Shown one piece after another: positions 1-10,769 of a stretch of DNA of 64,000 bases. The DNA is taken from assembly GCA_944474755.1 (NCBI GenBank), contig OX104120.1:45488067-45552066 (forward strand), in the 5' to 3' direction. Origin of the DNA: Limnoperna fortunei (Eukaryota > Mollusca > Bivalvia > Mytilida > Modiolidae). The notes under the pieces are model-generated. The model was not told the origin of the DNA, made no database searches, and was given only the letters and a program-made list of their open reading frames with translations. The first letter of the stretch is position 1; every line of letters begins with the position of its first letter. Made by a program: the position numbers and the translations under genes.

Positions 1-780
1 TAAACATTACTGAGATGACATCTAGCTTGAATTGTACTTGTACGCATATACTTCGTTTGTGTAAAAAGTAATAATTTTAGGTGTTTGAGCAGGTAAGTTC
101 GTTACTAAAAATGGATCGGTTTCACAGAGTGAACGAAGTCATCTGCCATTTTGACCGTTTAAAGGTACCAAGTATCAAAATGATTTGTCGGGACACTTTT
201 TTTGCAAATGACGGCGAAAGAAAACTAGTAATAACTGTGTTAGGATGCCAACACATATCTCTCCCAAACGAACCCCCATTGCAACTATAACCTTGAGCAT
301 GTTGAAAAACCCCCAAATACAAATTTTTACTATGATTATGCAATGTCCTATATAATGATCCCCGTTTCCATGGAAACGGCAGCCATTTTGAAAATTCCAA
401 AAATGGATTGCAAAACTTGACGTCACCCCAAAAATGTTCCCAAGTTCATATTGGTCGGATATTGCATCTCAAAGAAAATGCGGACGAGAATGAGGGGACA
501 GAAAAAAAGAATAAGAAAAGGACAAAAGTAATATTTCCCCCAAAACTTTGTTTGGGAGACATAATAATCATAATAAAGGTAAGAATGTCTTTCTACTGCA
601 GTGGAAAAGACCTTAGTTAGAAGCGTAACAGATCGGTTTAAAGTTGTCGTTCAGATGAAGTCTCAGATCGGGAAAATCAGAGTAAATGGGGAATAAGCAA
701 CACAGCTCTTTCCATTTTAAGTTGTATAAAACAATCCCTAACGTGTTGATACATTGATACATTGTTTTCGCAAAGTTCAA
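1..780. other. AT-rich DNA, no gene recognised
   Basis: I see only short open frames without family resemblance on either strand. No splice-bounded exon, RNA gene or repeat that I recognise lies here before the SINE tail. Confidence 0.4.
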
Positions 781-902
781 CACCGCATGTCGGGGGTTCT
801 CTTCGGGTACTCCGGCTTCCTCCCCCAATAAAAACTAGACGCCATGATATAACTGAAAAATTGCTCAAAGTGGCGTTAAAAAACTATTCAAACAAACAAA
901 GA
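781..902 (+). repeat. SINE 3' part (tRNA-derived family A)
   Basis: Only the 3' module of the window's commonest SINE is present: the TCTTCGGGTACTCCGGC block, then CCCCCAATAAAAACT, the GCCATGATATAACTG block, GGCGTTAAA and a CAAACAAACAAA tail. The tRNA-like head is missing, so this is a 5'-truncated copy. Full copies are at 5261-5464, 7523-7772, 20645-20902 and 40948-41211. Confidence 0.8.
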
Positions 903-1064
903 AAGTTAAACAAAATATCAAGATGATAATATCCATATAATGCATTTCTTTAACTAAGTGGAAAGGTAACAAAAGTCACACACAATTTTTGCATGGCTGT
1001 ACTAGTCAAGCTTAAACCTTTGCGATTTTTTTGTTCAGATAAAAAATTTCTTTCATTTGTCGAA

Positions 1065-1066
<2 letters not shown>

Positions 1067-1096
<30 letters not shown>
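1067..1096. repeat. (AT)n microsatellite
   Basis: A pure AT dinucleotide run of about 30 bp. It lies just before the first recognisable Penelope-like reverse-transcriptase codons and may have replaced or interrupted upstream coding sequence. Confidence 0.9.
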
Positions 1097-1099
<3 letters not shown>

Positions 1100-1890
1100 A
1101 CGAATCTGTTCCACCGATGATTCGTTTAAAAGGAGACTAGGGAAATTAAAAGGACACCTTAGAAGAAAGGGGTACAGGAATAATAACATCAAAAAGAATT
1201 TCCAAAAAGCACAGTAGACATCGAGGAGTACCCTTCTTCTATATAAAGGAAAAAACAAATGCCATAGAGTTCCCTGCGTACTAACTTACCACCCTTGTTT
1301 GCAAAACTTAATTAGCACCATTCGTGAACATTGGAAATCGATTGAAAAAAATCCCAGATTGTCAAGAATCTTTCCAGACCCCCCCCCCCATGGTTGCGTT
1401 TAAACAACCCAACAGTCTCCGCAACTTATTGGTACGAGCAGAGATTGCAAAGCCCAGCACTGCCGCTGGCAGAAGTCAGTCTTGTGGTGACAAACGCTGC
1501 AAATGTTGCAAACATATGGAACCCTTGTCTACATTTAACAGCAAAGTCACAGGTAAACAATACAAAATGTTCACTACTGTTAACTGCAAAAGCTCGAATG
1601 TCATTTACATTCTTGAGTGCCCCATCTGTGGCTTACAATATGTCGGCGAGTCCAAACAGCCATTCCACAAACGACTGAATGGTCACAGAAGTGACCTAAC
1701 TAAGAAACAGTTTCTGCCCGTAAGCCAACACTTCAGACTGCCCGACCACACTCCAAGGATTTTGATCACATAAAAATCCTAATTATCGAGCAGAACTGCA
1801 AGTGGTTAGACTCTGAACGGGGGGCCCGAGAGAGATTCTGGATCAAAGAGCTCTGCTCTGTGCACCCCAATAGAATAAACAAAAAACAAT
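1085..1890 (+). pseudogene. Penelope-like retroelement remnant: RT C-terminus plus GIY-YIG endonuclease
   Basis: A decayed 3' coding end of a Penelope-like element (PLE). From 1085 to 1216 one frame gives an RT-thumb-like segment (LKGHLRRKGYRNNNIKKNF). After a stop and a frame change, a second frame covers a conserved YHP...IREHW...P spacer. It is broken at an 11-base C run (1379-1389). The next frame (1324-1773, 149 codons) holds MVAFKQPNSLRNLLVRA, a Cys cluster (C54, C59, C61, C62 with H64) and the GIY-YIG nuclease: VIY at residues 93-95, YVG at 106-108, catalytic-type R117. A further shift near 1755 moves the C-terminal part (about 1757-1890, ending in TAA) to another frame. In PLEs this nuclease nicks target DNA for primed reverse transcription. 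At least two shifts plus stops make this copy dead. The domain order is that of endonuclease-bearing PLEs; which clade (Neptune-like from the Cys cluster) is inference. Confidence 0.85.
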
Positions 1891-2090
1891 AAATATAAAT
1901 AATAAAGTCATGAATATCAAGAAGTTAAAGATAAGATGGTTTATACAACTGTACAGTACTCCCTTATGTAATGACTGATATATGTGATTCGAGAAAGTTC
2001 ATGATCAATAAAATCAGATCCGATCACATCACCACCGGATGCTGATGTACCAATATCCAAATTTTATCGTTTATTATAGATTGATGTTGA

Positions 2091-2127
2091 CACTGAAGAA
2101 GGCCATCAGTTGGTCGAAAATTTTGTC
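2091..2127 (+). ncRNA. Hammerhead-like core in PLE 3' region (decayed)
   Basis: About 200 bp past the PLE stop codon the sequence reads CTGAAGA (2093-2099), a 4-bp stem GGCC/GGTC (2101-2104 with 2112-2115, one G-U pair), GAAA (2116-2119) and GTC (2125-2127). That is the order CUGANGA - stem II - GAAA - NUH of a hammerhead ribozyme. Hammerheads are known in PLE terminal repeats. Stem III is poor here and stem I is not obvious next to the core, so the copy is probably inactive or a chance match. Confidence 0.35.
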
Positions 2128-2129
2128 AT

Positions 2130-3615
2130 ATTTAATAATATAATTATTTTATAGTAGAAACATCTTTACATTTGTATCGTTGCATAATTCTCTAGACTTA
2201 TATATTATTTTTTTGTTTATGCTGTATCGTCATATTGGCGATCCGATACTTAGTAAGTGTATTGGTTGGTAGCTTCCTTTAGACTTTATATATATATAAC
2301 GACCATTAAATCAATACAAATTGCTTTAATGTTGGCCCACGCAATCTCGAACGATACAATATACTGTGATTGACAGCGTCCATCAACATTCGTTCAATAA
2401 TGTCAATAATGTGTTTCTTATATCAGTACTCAAGTTGTCCTGGCCAACTTCTGGTAAAGTGGACATGTACCAACTTTGATAAAGTCCAAAATGAAGATCA
2501 ATTATAAGTCACACAAATGAATAAATCGCTATATATTCTTATCATAGTGAACCAGAGACCAAAATCAGTCATGCATTACAAATCTTCCAATCCTATTCAT
2601 TTTTTATCACTTTAATAATTTTAGATTCATGAAATGGCATAACTAAATATTTTTACATTGTACTCATCTTCCATTCTTTGTTTAAGTAATTTTTAGGAGA
2701 ATGAATTTCTCTACCGGCAATTCGTTTAAAGGGAAAATATTATTTTATTATTAATCAAATAATTGCAAGAACATAAAAAGATTTTTTATAATGCGTATGT
2801 TTTAAAAATGTACAGATTATGAGGAAATAATTACATTCGGTCAACGAAAAGGTTTTATTAGATGATGAAAGTTATGAGCACACGCTCCCGTGATGACGCC
2901 ACAGTAAACAAGCACTGCGAAGCAATTTAAACGAACAAAATTGCACAGTGCACGTTTGACACGTACATTAAGATCTCGGAATGGCTTTAAATGAAATAAA
3001 ATGTAATTATAAGAACGGAATGCATTCTTGACATGGAGGCGTTGACCGTGCGCACAGTTTCGTCATGAAGCCCTTTTGTCATTACTCAATATTATGGATT
3101 TCTATTCGTTAAAACAATTACAGATGGCGTAGAATCTTTCTTTGCATTTTTCTCATAAAGAGGCCACTGTATACCAACAACACATAGTAATTTAAATCAA
3201 CATAAATTCAGAAGTGCATGAGTTAAATCAGGACTCCGGGATAATTTTTTTTTAATAAAATGTAAATTTAAGAATTGAATTCATTCTCTTAAAGCTTCGT
3301 TGGCGTATGAAAACGTTGACTTGAGTACATTTGTTCATCATGTAAACCGCAAACTCTTTAAACTCTTTGAAAATGTGCTTCGGTCAATGCTTTCATGTGT
3401 CAATGAAACTTAATAATACTACTAATAATGCATTTAATTTTTATATCTTCCACATATGCATTTAATACTAACTGTAAATGAAATAACTTTCTCTGGCTTT
3501 TTTACGACTATTACTTTCTGCGATAGTCAGTTTAATTGCCATCGCTGTTATCACTAAGTTTTAGTTATTAAGCTATTGTTGTATTTTTCATTTTCTTTTG
3601 GTTGTCTCTCATTTG
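2130..3615. other. AT-rich non-coding DNA
   Basis: No gene is seen. A weak internal duplication is visible: the stretch at about 2999-3070 is loosely repeated at about 3258-3342 (both contain AAAATGTAA, a GAATTCATTCT-like block, a GTTGAC block and TTCATCATG-like sequence). Confidence 0.35.
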
Positions 3616-3623
3616 GTTTACAG

Positions 3624-5173
3624 GGGGTGTTCCCGGAATGCCAACGTTTTTAAAATCACATAATTAATTTTTGTTGTATTAATGGTTACAAAGGGGTACA
3701 ACAAGGGGTGTAGGTATAATCATAAGTAAAATAACATTTTTTACAGAAAAGGGTGAATTTTAAAAAATTTTAAAATTACATGTATTTAGAACTTAATATT
3801 ATTATGTTATTTAGGTAAAAATGAATAATAAATAAATTAATAATAGTTTAAGCATATCACTTAATTTTTTTTAAATGTGAAAATTTACAAATTGATTATA
3901 ATATAATGTAGTAATTACTATAATTATACGTATAGTAAGTAAGTATACCAAGCTGCTTAATTCATGAATATTAAACTGTGACTACTGCTTACACTTTAGG
4001 AGGCAACAACTTAGTCTTCAATGTTTATCTTTTCCGGGTAAAAACTACCCGTGGTGAAAGAACTAACTAAAAATGAAATATACCACTATGCCCATCCAGT
4101 AACAACACCAAGAACGACACTATTACTGGACTAGGACAGCACCAACACAGTCACTCTGCAGACAAAGCAAAAATTGTAGCCGAAGACATCATGCACCTGA
4201 TATCGACCGAAAACCATGAAGAACTAAGACCAATACCAGCTATCTACCAAGAAGTTTAGTTAAAGCATGACATGTGGGCGACGATTCGAGAGAAGTTGTT
4301 GAGAAGATACCGACATTCAACTCTGCAAAATCAATATTGTACAGAGCAGGCAGACACCCAAGTTACCCACCACTATTACAGACATCCAGCTTGATGGCAA
4401 GTGGACACAGACTACAACTTAAGACCGATTCCCACAATTCGACGACACCACACAAGGACAACGCATCCTTGCCCGCGCATCGACAGAAAACCTGACTCAT
4501 CTTTTTGCTTCAGACTGCATCTTCTGTGATGGGACCTTCTACACATGCCCATTACTTTTCAATCAGAACCTGATCTACAGCATCCACATCCAGCTTGAAG
4601 GTACTATGTGTCCAGTTGTATATGCCGTACTATCAGGGAAGAGCGAACAAACTTACGGAAGATTTTTCCGCCAACTGCAAACAGCAATGACTCATGGACT
4701 ATGTGGATGCCGTGTCACAGCTTCTCCATCTGAGATAAAAACTTAATAGACTAAATACTTGTGCTGCATTATTTGTACTGTGTTTATAATTTTAATGAGA
4801 AATGTAGTGTTACTTATAATTACCTGTTTGTTTTATGTTTGTGTATGATAAAAAAGTATTCAAAATATATTCTTTGAAAATATACAAATATCTATTTATT
4901 ATCTATAGTATTTGTCTACCAATATTTCTTAAAATATGTTTTCTAAATTTATAATTTTGTTAAGTATTTATTGACTGAAGGCAGAATTTTTAAATTCACA
5001 ATGCAAATATACAAATACTATCACTCAATATAATTTATTACACCAGTACAATATTACACAATTTTACCTTTACAGTTAATTAATACCCTGTATGGGGGAC
5101 CCCTTAATCCTCACTAATGAGAGCCTACAATGTTCTTTGATCTTTCAAAATGTTGGCATTCCGGCACACAGCC
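3624..5173 (+). mobile_element. Decayed MULE-type DNA transposon with TIRs and 8-bp TSD
   Basis: The element is flanked by the same 8 bases, GTTTACAG, at 3616-3623 and 5174-5181. Just inside, CCCGGAATGCCAACG (left, about 3632) is matched in inverted orientation by TGTTGGCATTCCGG (right, 5150-5164), giving imperfect TIRs of about 20-25 bp. An 8-9-bp TSD and a MULE transposase remnant inside (4080-4746) agree with the Mutator superfamily. At about 1.55 kb with broken coding sequence it is a dead derivative. Confidence 0.75.
4080..4746 (+). pseudogene. FLYWCH/MULE transposase fragment
   Basis: Pieces of a Mutator-like transposase can be followed across several frames. A FLYWCH-like end (NDTITGLGQHQHSHSADKAK) comes first, then IVAEDIMHLISTENHEELRP. 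Further on are an IQLDGKWTQTT block (about 4387-4420) and RILARASTENLTHLF. The MULE DDE core follows at 4501-4746: FCDGTFYTCP (first catalytic Asp), then a C-P-V-V-Y-A-V-L-S-G-K stretch and TYGRFFRQL, ending in TAA. The second Asp and the Glu regions are absent, and several shifts and stops separate the blocks. FLYWCH plus MULE is the architecture of Phantom-like Mutator transposons, so that assignment is likely but inferred. Confidence 0.8.
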
Positions 5174-5260
5174 GTTTACAGTAGCTCGCTATCACTCTCC
5201 ACAGAGAGCCATTTAATTTCCTCAAAAATATACAGAAACATAATAATAATCGCAGCATTT

Positions 5261-5464
5261 TGTTTGTTTGTTTCAATGCTGTTTACAGCAATTCTACAGC
5301 TATATTATTTTTTATTGAAGGAGGCAGTCGGAGAACCTGGATAAAACCTCCGAAAACTGACAATCCTTTACCTCGCAATTAGACTCAAACACGCAACCTC
5401 AGTGTTGATAGACTACGTGATCAAAAGTACGCGAACTAACGGAACCACTCGACAACCGAGGTCC
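5261..5464 (-). repeat. SINE family A, near full length
   Basis: Read on the minus strand: a tRNA-like head (CTCGGTTGTCGAGTGGTTCC, with a B-box-like element near 5385-5400), then TTGACAAGG-like, GGTTTTATCCAGGTTCTCC, the AATAAAAAATA block and a CAAACAAACAAA tail at the left end. It is diverged from the better copy at 40948-41211 but colinear with it. Confidence 0.8.
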
Positions 5465-7095
5465 ACCAAGAATCGTTGGAAACCTAACTATTTTTTTCGT
5501 GTAAGAGCCTTTTAATGTGCAGAAAATTCATAGTAATTGGAGCAAATCTGTGTTTCTTGCAATTACAAAAAACTGTTTCACCGATATACGACATATTATT
5601 TATAATTATTGATTGGTGTCCAGATTTATAGATGACAATAAAATGTTTAGAAATCTTTTAAATAAATAATCGTATTTACCTTTACATATAAAGTAATCAA
5701 CAATAGGATATATCAATATATATCATTGAATATATTATTCAAAAGTGGCACTTTTATTTATTTCAATGTCAAGCTGACGTCATGTAGAGATTTTTTAATT
5801 TTTTCATGGTATAGTCAGAGGGAAGGTAGAAAACTTAAATTTTTAATTTGACATTTCTGCAGCAACAGATGTGCTACTGAATTTCTAGAATTAAGTTTAG
5901 TAATTGGAATGACATCAGTTTACTGCTTAAATTAAACATATGGATATTGCTTGTTATGACTAAAAAATTTTAATCCTCTATTTCTTCACTCGTGATTCAT
6001 CGAAAATATTACATCTGCATTTCCTGATTGGTCTAAAAAAAAGTCATAAAACTGCTCCAATAACAGGATAAATTTTAACTGAAGTAATTTATCCATCCCC
6101 TTTGCCCGTTGATTTATTGCTGTTCTATTGTTCTTGTCCTGAATATAGCTGATGTTCTGCTTTCTGGACGATCTGCAAAAAATCAAGGGGTTGCAGGACA
6201 CCATTAGTGAAAATTTCAAAATAGCTATCACATTTATGATTAAATTAATAATAATTTATTTTCATTATTAACTCTAAATTTCCATAAAATACCTATATTA
6301 TTACTTCAATTTATTAATGGTTTAAATAAAAGGTTCTTGCATAAATGATTCGGTATTGGCAAAAATAATGAAAATGAAATTTTTAACAAGGAAAGTGATT
6401 TTCACCAAAAATGACCATTTTTAGCACTTTTTGACCAGTTATTTCCCAGTGGACAAAAATTTAACTCCGAGACCCTATTTTCCTTTCCATCACTATAATG
6501 CTTGACATTATATATATATCATTGAATATATTATTCAAAAGTGGCACTTTTATTTATTTCAATGTCAAGCTGATGTCATGTAGAGATTTTTTAATTTTTT
6601 CATGGTATAGTCAGAGGGAAGGTAGAAAACTTAAATTTTTAATTTGAAAAATCTGAAAATTTCATTGGAAAGAATTTTGGTAATCTTTTATTTTAGTGCT
6701 TTTAATTCTCTTCTCTATATAATCTATTAGAAAGTTTAAAAATTTTCAGTGTTCAACCCCACAAAAATAAGCTCTGAAACACCAATTATTTATTTTTTAT
6801 TATGTTCACTGGTATAATAAACTAACTATTGGCAAATTTAAAGAAAATTCAGTGATAAATTAGTTTCAGTGAAAGTGTCCTGAATCCCCAAAAATCAATC
6901 AATCATTTGACTTAGCGCCTGTTTTAATGATGCAACCTAAAAGATGAAATTCCAACGGTATTATTCGCGGAAGTTTTAGCGGTTTATTATTTGTCTTTTA
7001 AACGAATTAATAACGTAGTTAATTTTTTTTTTAGTATTGTTTGTTCTTCCGAGATACTCTGGAATCGTCCACCAATAAAAAACTGTTTGATTTCT
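5465..7095. repeat. AT-rich stretch with a 136-bp direct repeat (5716-5851 and 6512-6647)
   Basis: The segment from ATATATATCATTGAATATATT to AAATTTTTAATTTGA occurs twice, 796 bp apart, with a single visible difference (GACGTC versus GATGTC). Sequence outside the two copies differs, so this is not simply two adjacent tandem units. About 6195-6420 resembles 49905-50130 (shared TTCATTATTAACTC, GGTATNGGCAAANATAATGA and TTTAACAAGG blocks). An 81-codon minus-strand open frame (5986-6231) has no family resemblance. Confidence 0.7.
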
Positions 7096-7230
7096 TGTTT
7101 GAATGGAGTTTAACGCCATTTTTCTACAATTTTTCAGCTATATCTTGGCATCAGTCCTAATTGGGAGAAGCCATGTATTCGGTTAAAACGCCCGACCTTC
7201 GGTAGGAAGACGTGAGACCTCGCTGTTGAC
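7096..7230 (-). repeat. SINE family A fragment
   Basis: The 3' module on the minus strand (TTTAACGCCATTTTTC, CAGCTATATCTTGGC and CCCGACCTTCGGTAGGAA on the plus strand) is recognisable; the tRNA-like head is lost. Confidence 0.75.
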
Positions 7231-7313
7231 ATAAAACTGTCCATCGCGATGTTACTAGAAAATGTTGAAATAAGGTTGAAAACAAACTTAAAAAGATTAA
7301 ACTTATTTGAATT

Positions 7314-8390
7314 CCGTCACGATGGACACGATGTGAACTAGAAGTCATTTAATTATAGAAGATTGCGTCATCACTGCACAAGCAGGTAAACGATTATGTA
7401 AGCATTGTTGTGTATCTTTTTATGGTTAATGTTTCTTATACCATGTGCGGAAAATTTAATTAAACATCAGAGTATGGCTAGCTTCTTATGTACCTCCAGA
7501 TTCCTCTGTCAATAAAATTGGAGGCCTCGATCGGTGGCTGAGTGGTTAAGGGTGTTCATCAACTATTAATCACGCGGTCTGTCAATACTCAGTTTCACTG
7601 CGGGAAGTGTGCGCTATATTCCAATCTTTATTGACAAGAATTGTCAGTTATACTAACGAAGGTCCGGGGTTTTCTTCGGGTAGACCGGCTTCATCCCCAA
7701 TTAAATACTGGACGCCATGATATAGCTAAAACAGTTGCTGAAAGTGGCTTTAAACAACATTCAAAGAAAAATAAGCCTTTAAAAATTGTCAAGTTTACCT
7801 GGTAAAACAAAACCAAGTCTAACTGTATAACATTAACATGTTCCAATGAATGCCGTCACGATTCGTATAGCATACATGGACACGATGTGTATTAGAAGTC
7901 ATTTTGTTATGAAAGATTGCGTCATCACAGCTCACGCACTGCACTGTGAAGTGCACGATTTTGTAAGCATTTATGTGTATTTTCGATAATTAATATGTTT
8001 ATGGTGGTATGTGCAAAAATTCTGATTAAATATAGGTTTTACAGTTTCTTTGGTAACAACAGACTCCTCCGCCAATTCATTTTCGTGGCTATGTTATGTA
8101 AAATGCTTAAATAACAGAAACCTCATTTCAACTTTATCCTCTAAACGGATTAACATGTTTCAATGCCGTCACGATAAGTATAAAATACATGGACACGATG
8201 TGTACTTAAGTCATACAAAGACTGCGTCATAATAGCTCACGCACTGTACAATAAGGTGCACGATTTTGTAAACTTTAATGTGCATCTTTGATGGTAAATG
8301 TTTGCTAATGGTACCATGTCCAAAACCTTTGATTGATGATAGCTTGTTTAGATAGTCCATGCTCCTTGAACAATAAAAACCCTTTTTAAA
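7314..8390. repeat. Degenerate ~300-bp tandem repeat, three units
   Basis: Three diverged copies begin with CCGTCACGAT at 7314, 7853 and 8165. Each contains GGACACGATGTG, an AAGTCAT block, GACTGCGTCAT/GATTGCGTCATC, a GCACGATT/AACGATT block, TTAATGTTT and a 3' AATAAAA. Units 2 and 3 are 312 bp apart. Units 1 and 2 are 539 bp apart because a SINE of about 250 bp (7523-7772) sits between them. Confidence 0.75.
7523..7772 (+). repeat. SINE family A, near full length
   Basis: A tRNA-like head is visible: GGTGGCTGAGTGGTTAAGG matches an A-box region of a Ser/Leu-like tRNA. Downstream are CACGCGGTCTGTCAATACTC, TTGACAAGAATTGTCAG, GGGGTTTTCTTCGGGTAGACC, CTGGACGCCATGATATAGC and a decayed A-rich tail. 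It is inserted within the ~300-bp tandem repeat. Confidence 0.85.
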
Positions 8391-8782
8391 AATAGATTTA
8401 AAAAATTTCGAGAAATGAGTAGGCTCATTGTAGATGCTACAAACGCTAAATTCTTAGTCCTTAACCAATACTTGACTGTGGCGGTCAATATTTTGTTCCC
8501 GTTTGTCCACCCCTTTCAACTATTATTTTATTGTTAACCTTGTTCTCTACCTGAATCCATCATAATTAAAGGCATTCTGCATGCGCTTTTAGGTTTAAAG
8601 GACTACTTTAATCGATTCCTCAGTTACCTCAATACATGTATATGTACAAATCAAGACCTATTTTGCAGTGCTTGTGGGACTAAAACCGTCCTTAAAAGAA
8701 ACGTTGTTGATTTTGCTCGATTTAAAACCATTCAACAAGAAGAATAGACATGATCTTTACATAAAGTTTAACATGATTGAAA

Positions 8783-9300
8783 GATTGACTGATTGATTGG
8801 ATGTATGCGTTACGTCCACCGAGCAATATTTCAGCTACTTTTAGGACACGAACAAGTTAACAAAAAAAATGAATTTAGGAAAAATGGACCACAGTGAAAA
8901 TATGGAGTGCCACTGAGGAAAAATGAGGTATGAGTAGGGGCGGAAATATTAGCCTTTTGTAGCGGCTACAACAAACCTACTGTTATCAACATCTACAAAA
9001 GTGGTTTTAATAGCGTGCAAGAAGCCTTCCGTATTATGACTTGGCAACCCCCCATCCTTCTCCCGCCAACAAGACGGAATCATCTATCCGCCACTCTGTG
9101 GGTCGGGAGCATTCTTTGAGTTCTGAATATATGTGAAATTCTACTTCATGAACGTTCAACATAGATAGATACGTGGGTCCAACACCACATACAAATTGCA
9201 AACTCCATCGGCTATGCATATGAATTTCTGCTCCAGATATTATTGACCTACAAAATGTTACACTCCCATCTGGGGGCAATATTTACCTATATTCGCACTA
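8783..9300 (-). repeat. SINE-like family B, (AATC)n-tailed, diverged
   Basis: On the plus strand it starts with GATTGACTGATTGATTGG, then TTACGTCCACCGAGCAATATTTCAGCTA and AGGACACGAACAAGTTAACA, the signature of the (AATC)n-tailed family read in reverse. The rest (ATGGACCACAGTG..., GCGGCTACAACAAACC, CCGCCACTCTGTGGGTCGG) is similar in layout to 61396-61800. The exact right end is uncertain. Confidence 0.6.
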
Positions 9301-9645
9301 TAATACAATATTTCAAATAAAGGAGCAACATATGAACAGGTCATAAATGTCACTTTTACTTGTTTACAATTTAATTATTGTTTATCAGGATTTATCTACG
9401 ACTAAATTTAACCATAAGTCAAAAATAACATATTTGCACCATTCATTCAGCTTAGGAGTGGTGCCATTGAAACACTGCAAAGTTTCATGTGGAGAACAAA
9501 CAAAGAAAACATATTTTGAAGCCGAGATATTTTATTACTTGTACTCAATACATAACAATGTGGTTTTTAAATAACCATAAAAAATTAACCTTTTGGAAAT
9601 GCTATCTATACTCGTCGTCGGAAGTTCACGGATAAAATAATACTC

Positions 9646-9650
<5 letters not shown>

Positions 9651-9703
<53 letters not shown>

Positions 9704-9765
9704 GCTTAAACGTCCAGCTTTAATATTTCAGCTATATTCAGGACGTGAACAATTTTGTAAATGGT
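9651..9765 (-). repeat. (TTGA)n microsatellite with family B SINE end
   Basis: About 13 TTGA/ATTG units are followed by AAACGTCCAGCTTTAATATTTCAGCTATATTCAGGACGTGAAC. That is the 3' end of family B in minus orientation, with only about 60 bp of body retained. Confidence 0.85.
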
Positions 9766-10640
9766 GTTCTCTAAAAAAACATGGACAACCATGTGTAAAT
9801 ATTTTAAAACTGTAATCTTATACAAAAGTATGAGCATATATATAAAAAAAACTAAATACATTAAAAAAATGAATTAAAACTATTAAAAGTTAAATCAATA
9901 TAAATAAAGATAAATATTTAGTTTTATATTTTATTTTCCTTTAAGAAATGTAAAATTCAGCTTTTACTAAAAAAATACTACATGTAAAAGCGTGTTACTT
10001 TTCTGTCATACTTTGAGGGAGCAAAGAAGAAGCTTCAACCTATTTTCATCCTAATCTAAAATAATTCTATGTTTTAGAAAAAAAAACGGTTGAGTTATAA
10101 ATGCTTTTTTATAATTGTTTATAATAACCATAATTGCATACAGTTTCTTGTGCTGGATGAACTCTTCGCGGAACGCGTCGAACGAATGCAGATTCCTTTT
10201 TGTTTAAGTTTTAGCATATGAATTACATTGCTAATAAACAAATAAAAGAACAATAATATCGAAAAATATTAATTGTATTTTTTAACTCTAGAAAACTGGG
10301 GGAATATATTTAAAGCCGAACATTTCTTCCTTTTTCAAAGCTGGTATAAATACATTATTGAATATCAATTGTGTGAGGGCAAACAAAACTAAATGTACTT
10401 TCTCGTTTATATGATAAAACATGTAAGGGATGTGACCGGTTTAAGGGACTAGCATAAATAACTGATAATTTGCATTGCAGTATTTTACTATTATATTATT
10501 TCAGCTATCTTGTGTGTTGTCCATTTTGTATATCTTGTTTGTCCTGGAAAAGGCTTTCTCTGGTTTTTTATTCGTAGGGTGTAAATATAGCCATTTCTAG
10601 ACTTAGCAAAATCTTTTTGTTGTTAATGAAAACAAACTCT
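9766..10640. other. AT-rich non-coding DNA
   Basis: I see no coding exon, RNA gene or recognised repeat in this stretch. Confidence 0.35.
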
Positions 10641-10654
10641 TTTTTCCGGTTTTA

Positions 10655-10700
10655 GTGCCACTGATGAGTCTTGAATAGATGAAACGCGCGTCTGCCGTAG
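10655..10700 (+). ncRNA. Hammerhead ribozyme of a small metazoan retroelement
   Basis: The core is intact in order and spacing: CTGATGA (10661-10667), stem II GTCT/AGAT closed over TGAAT (10668-10671 with 10677-10680), GAAA (10681-10684), a minimal stem III (A-C...G-T over a GCGC loop) and the cleavage triplet GTC (10690-10692). Flanking bases GCCA before the core and TGCC after it form a partial stem I, with at least one mismatch against a perfect TGGC partner. Downstream (about 10707-10770) a repeat-like body follows: CTACTGGATCGATGCC, CTGCTGATGGACC-like and GGTATCAACAGCACAGC. Small circular-RNA retroelements with hammerheads have been reported in bivalves; assignment to them is inference. 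The stem I mismatch may weaken cleavage. Confidence 0.7.
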
Positions 10701-10769
10701 TTGCTACTGGATCGATGCCTTTGCTGATGGACCTAATGGTATCAACAGCACAGCATATATACTTCTGTT

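Noticed and set aside
9651..9702. CRISPR or regulatory array
   Set aside because: A plain tetranucleotide microsatellite attached to a SINE end.
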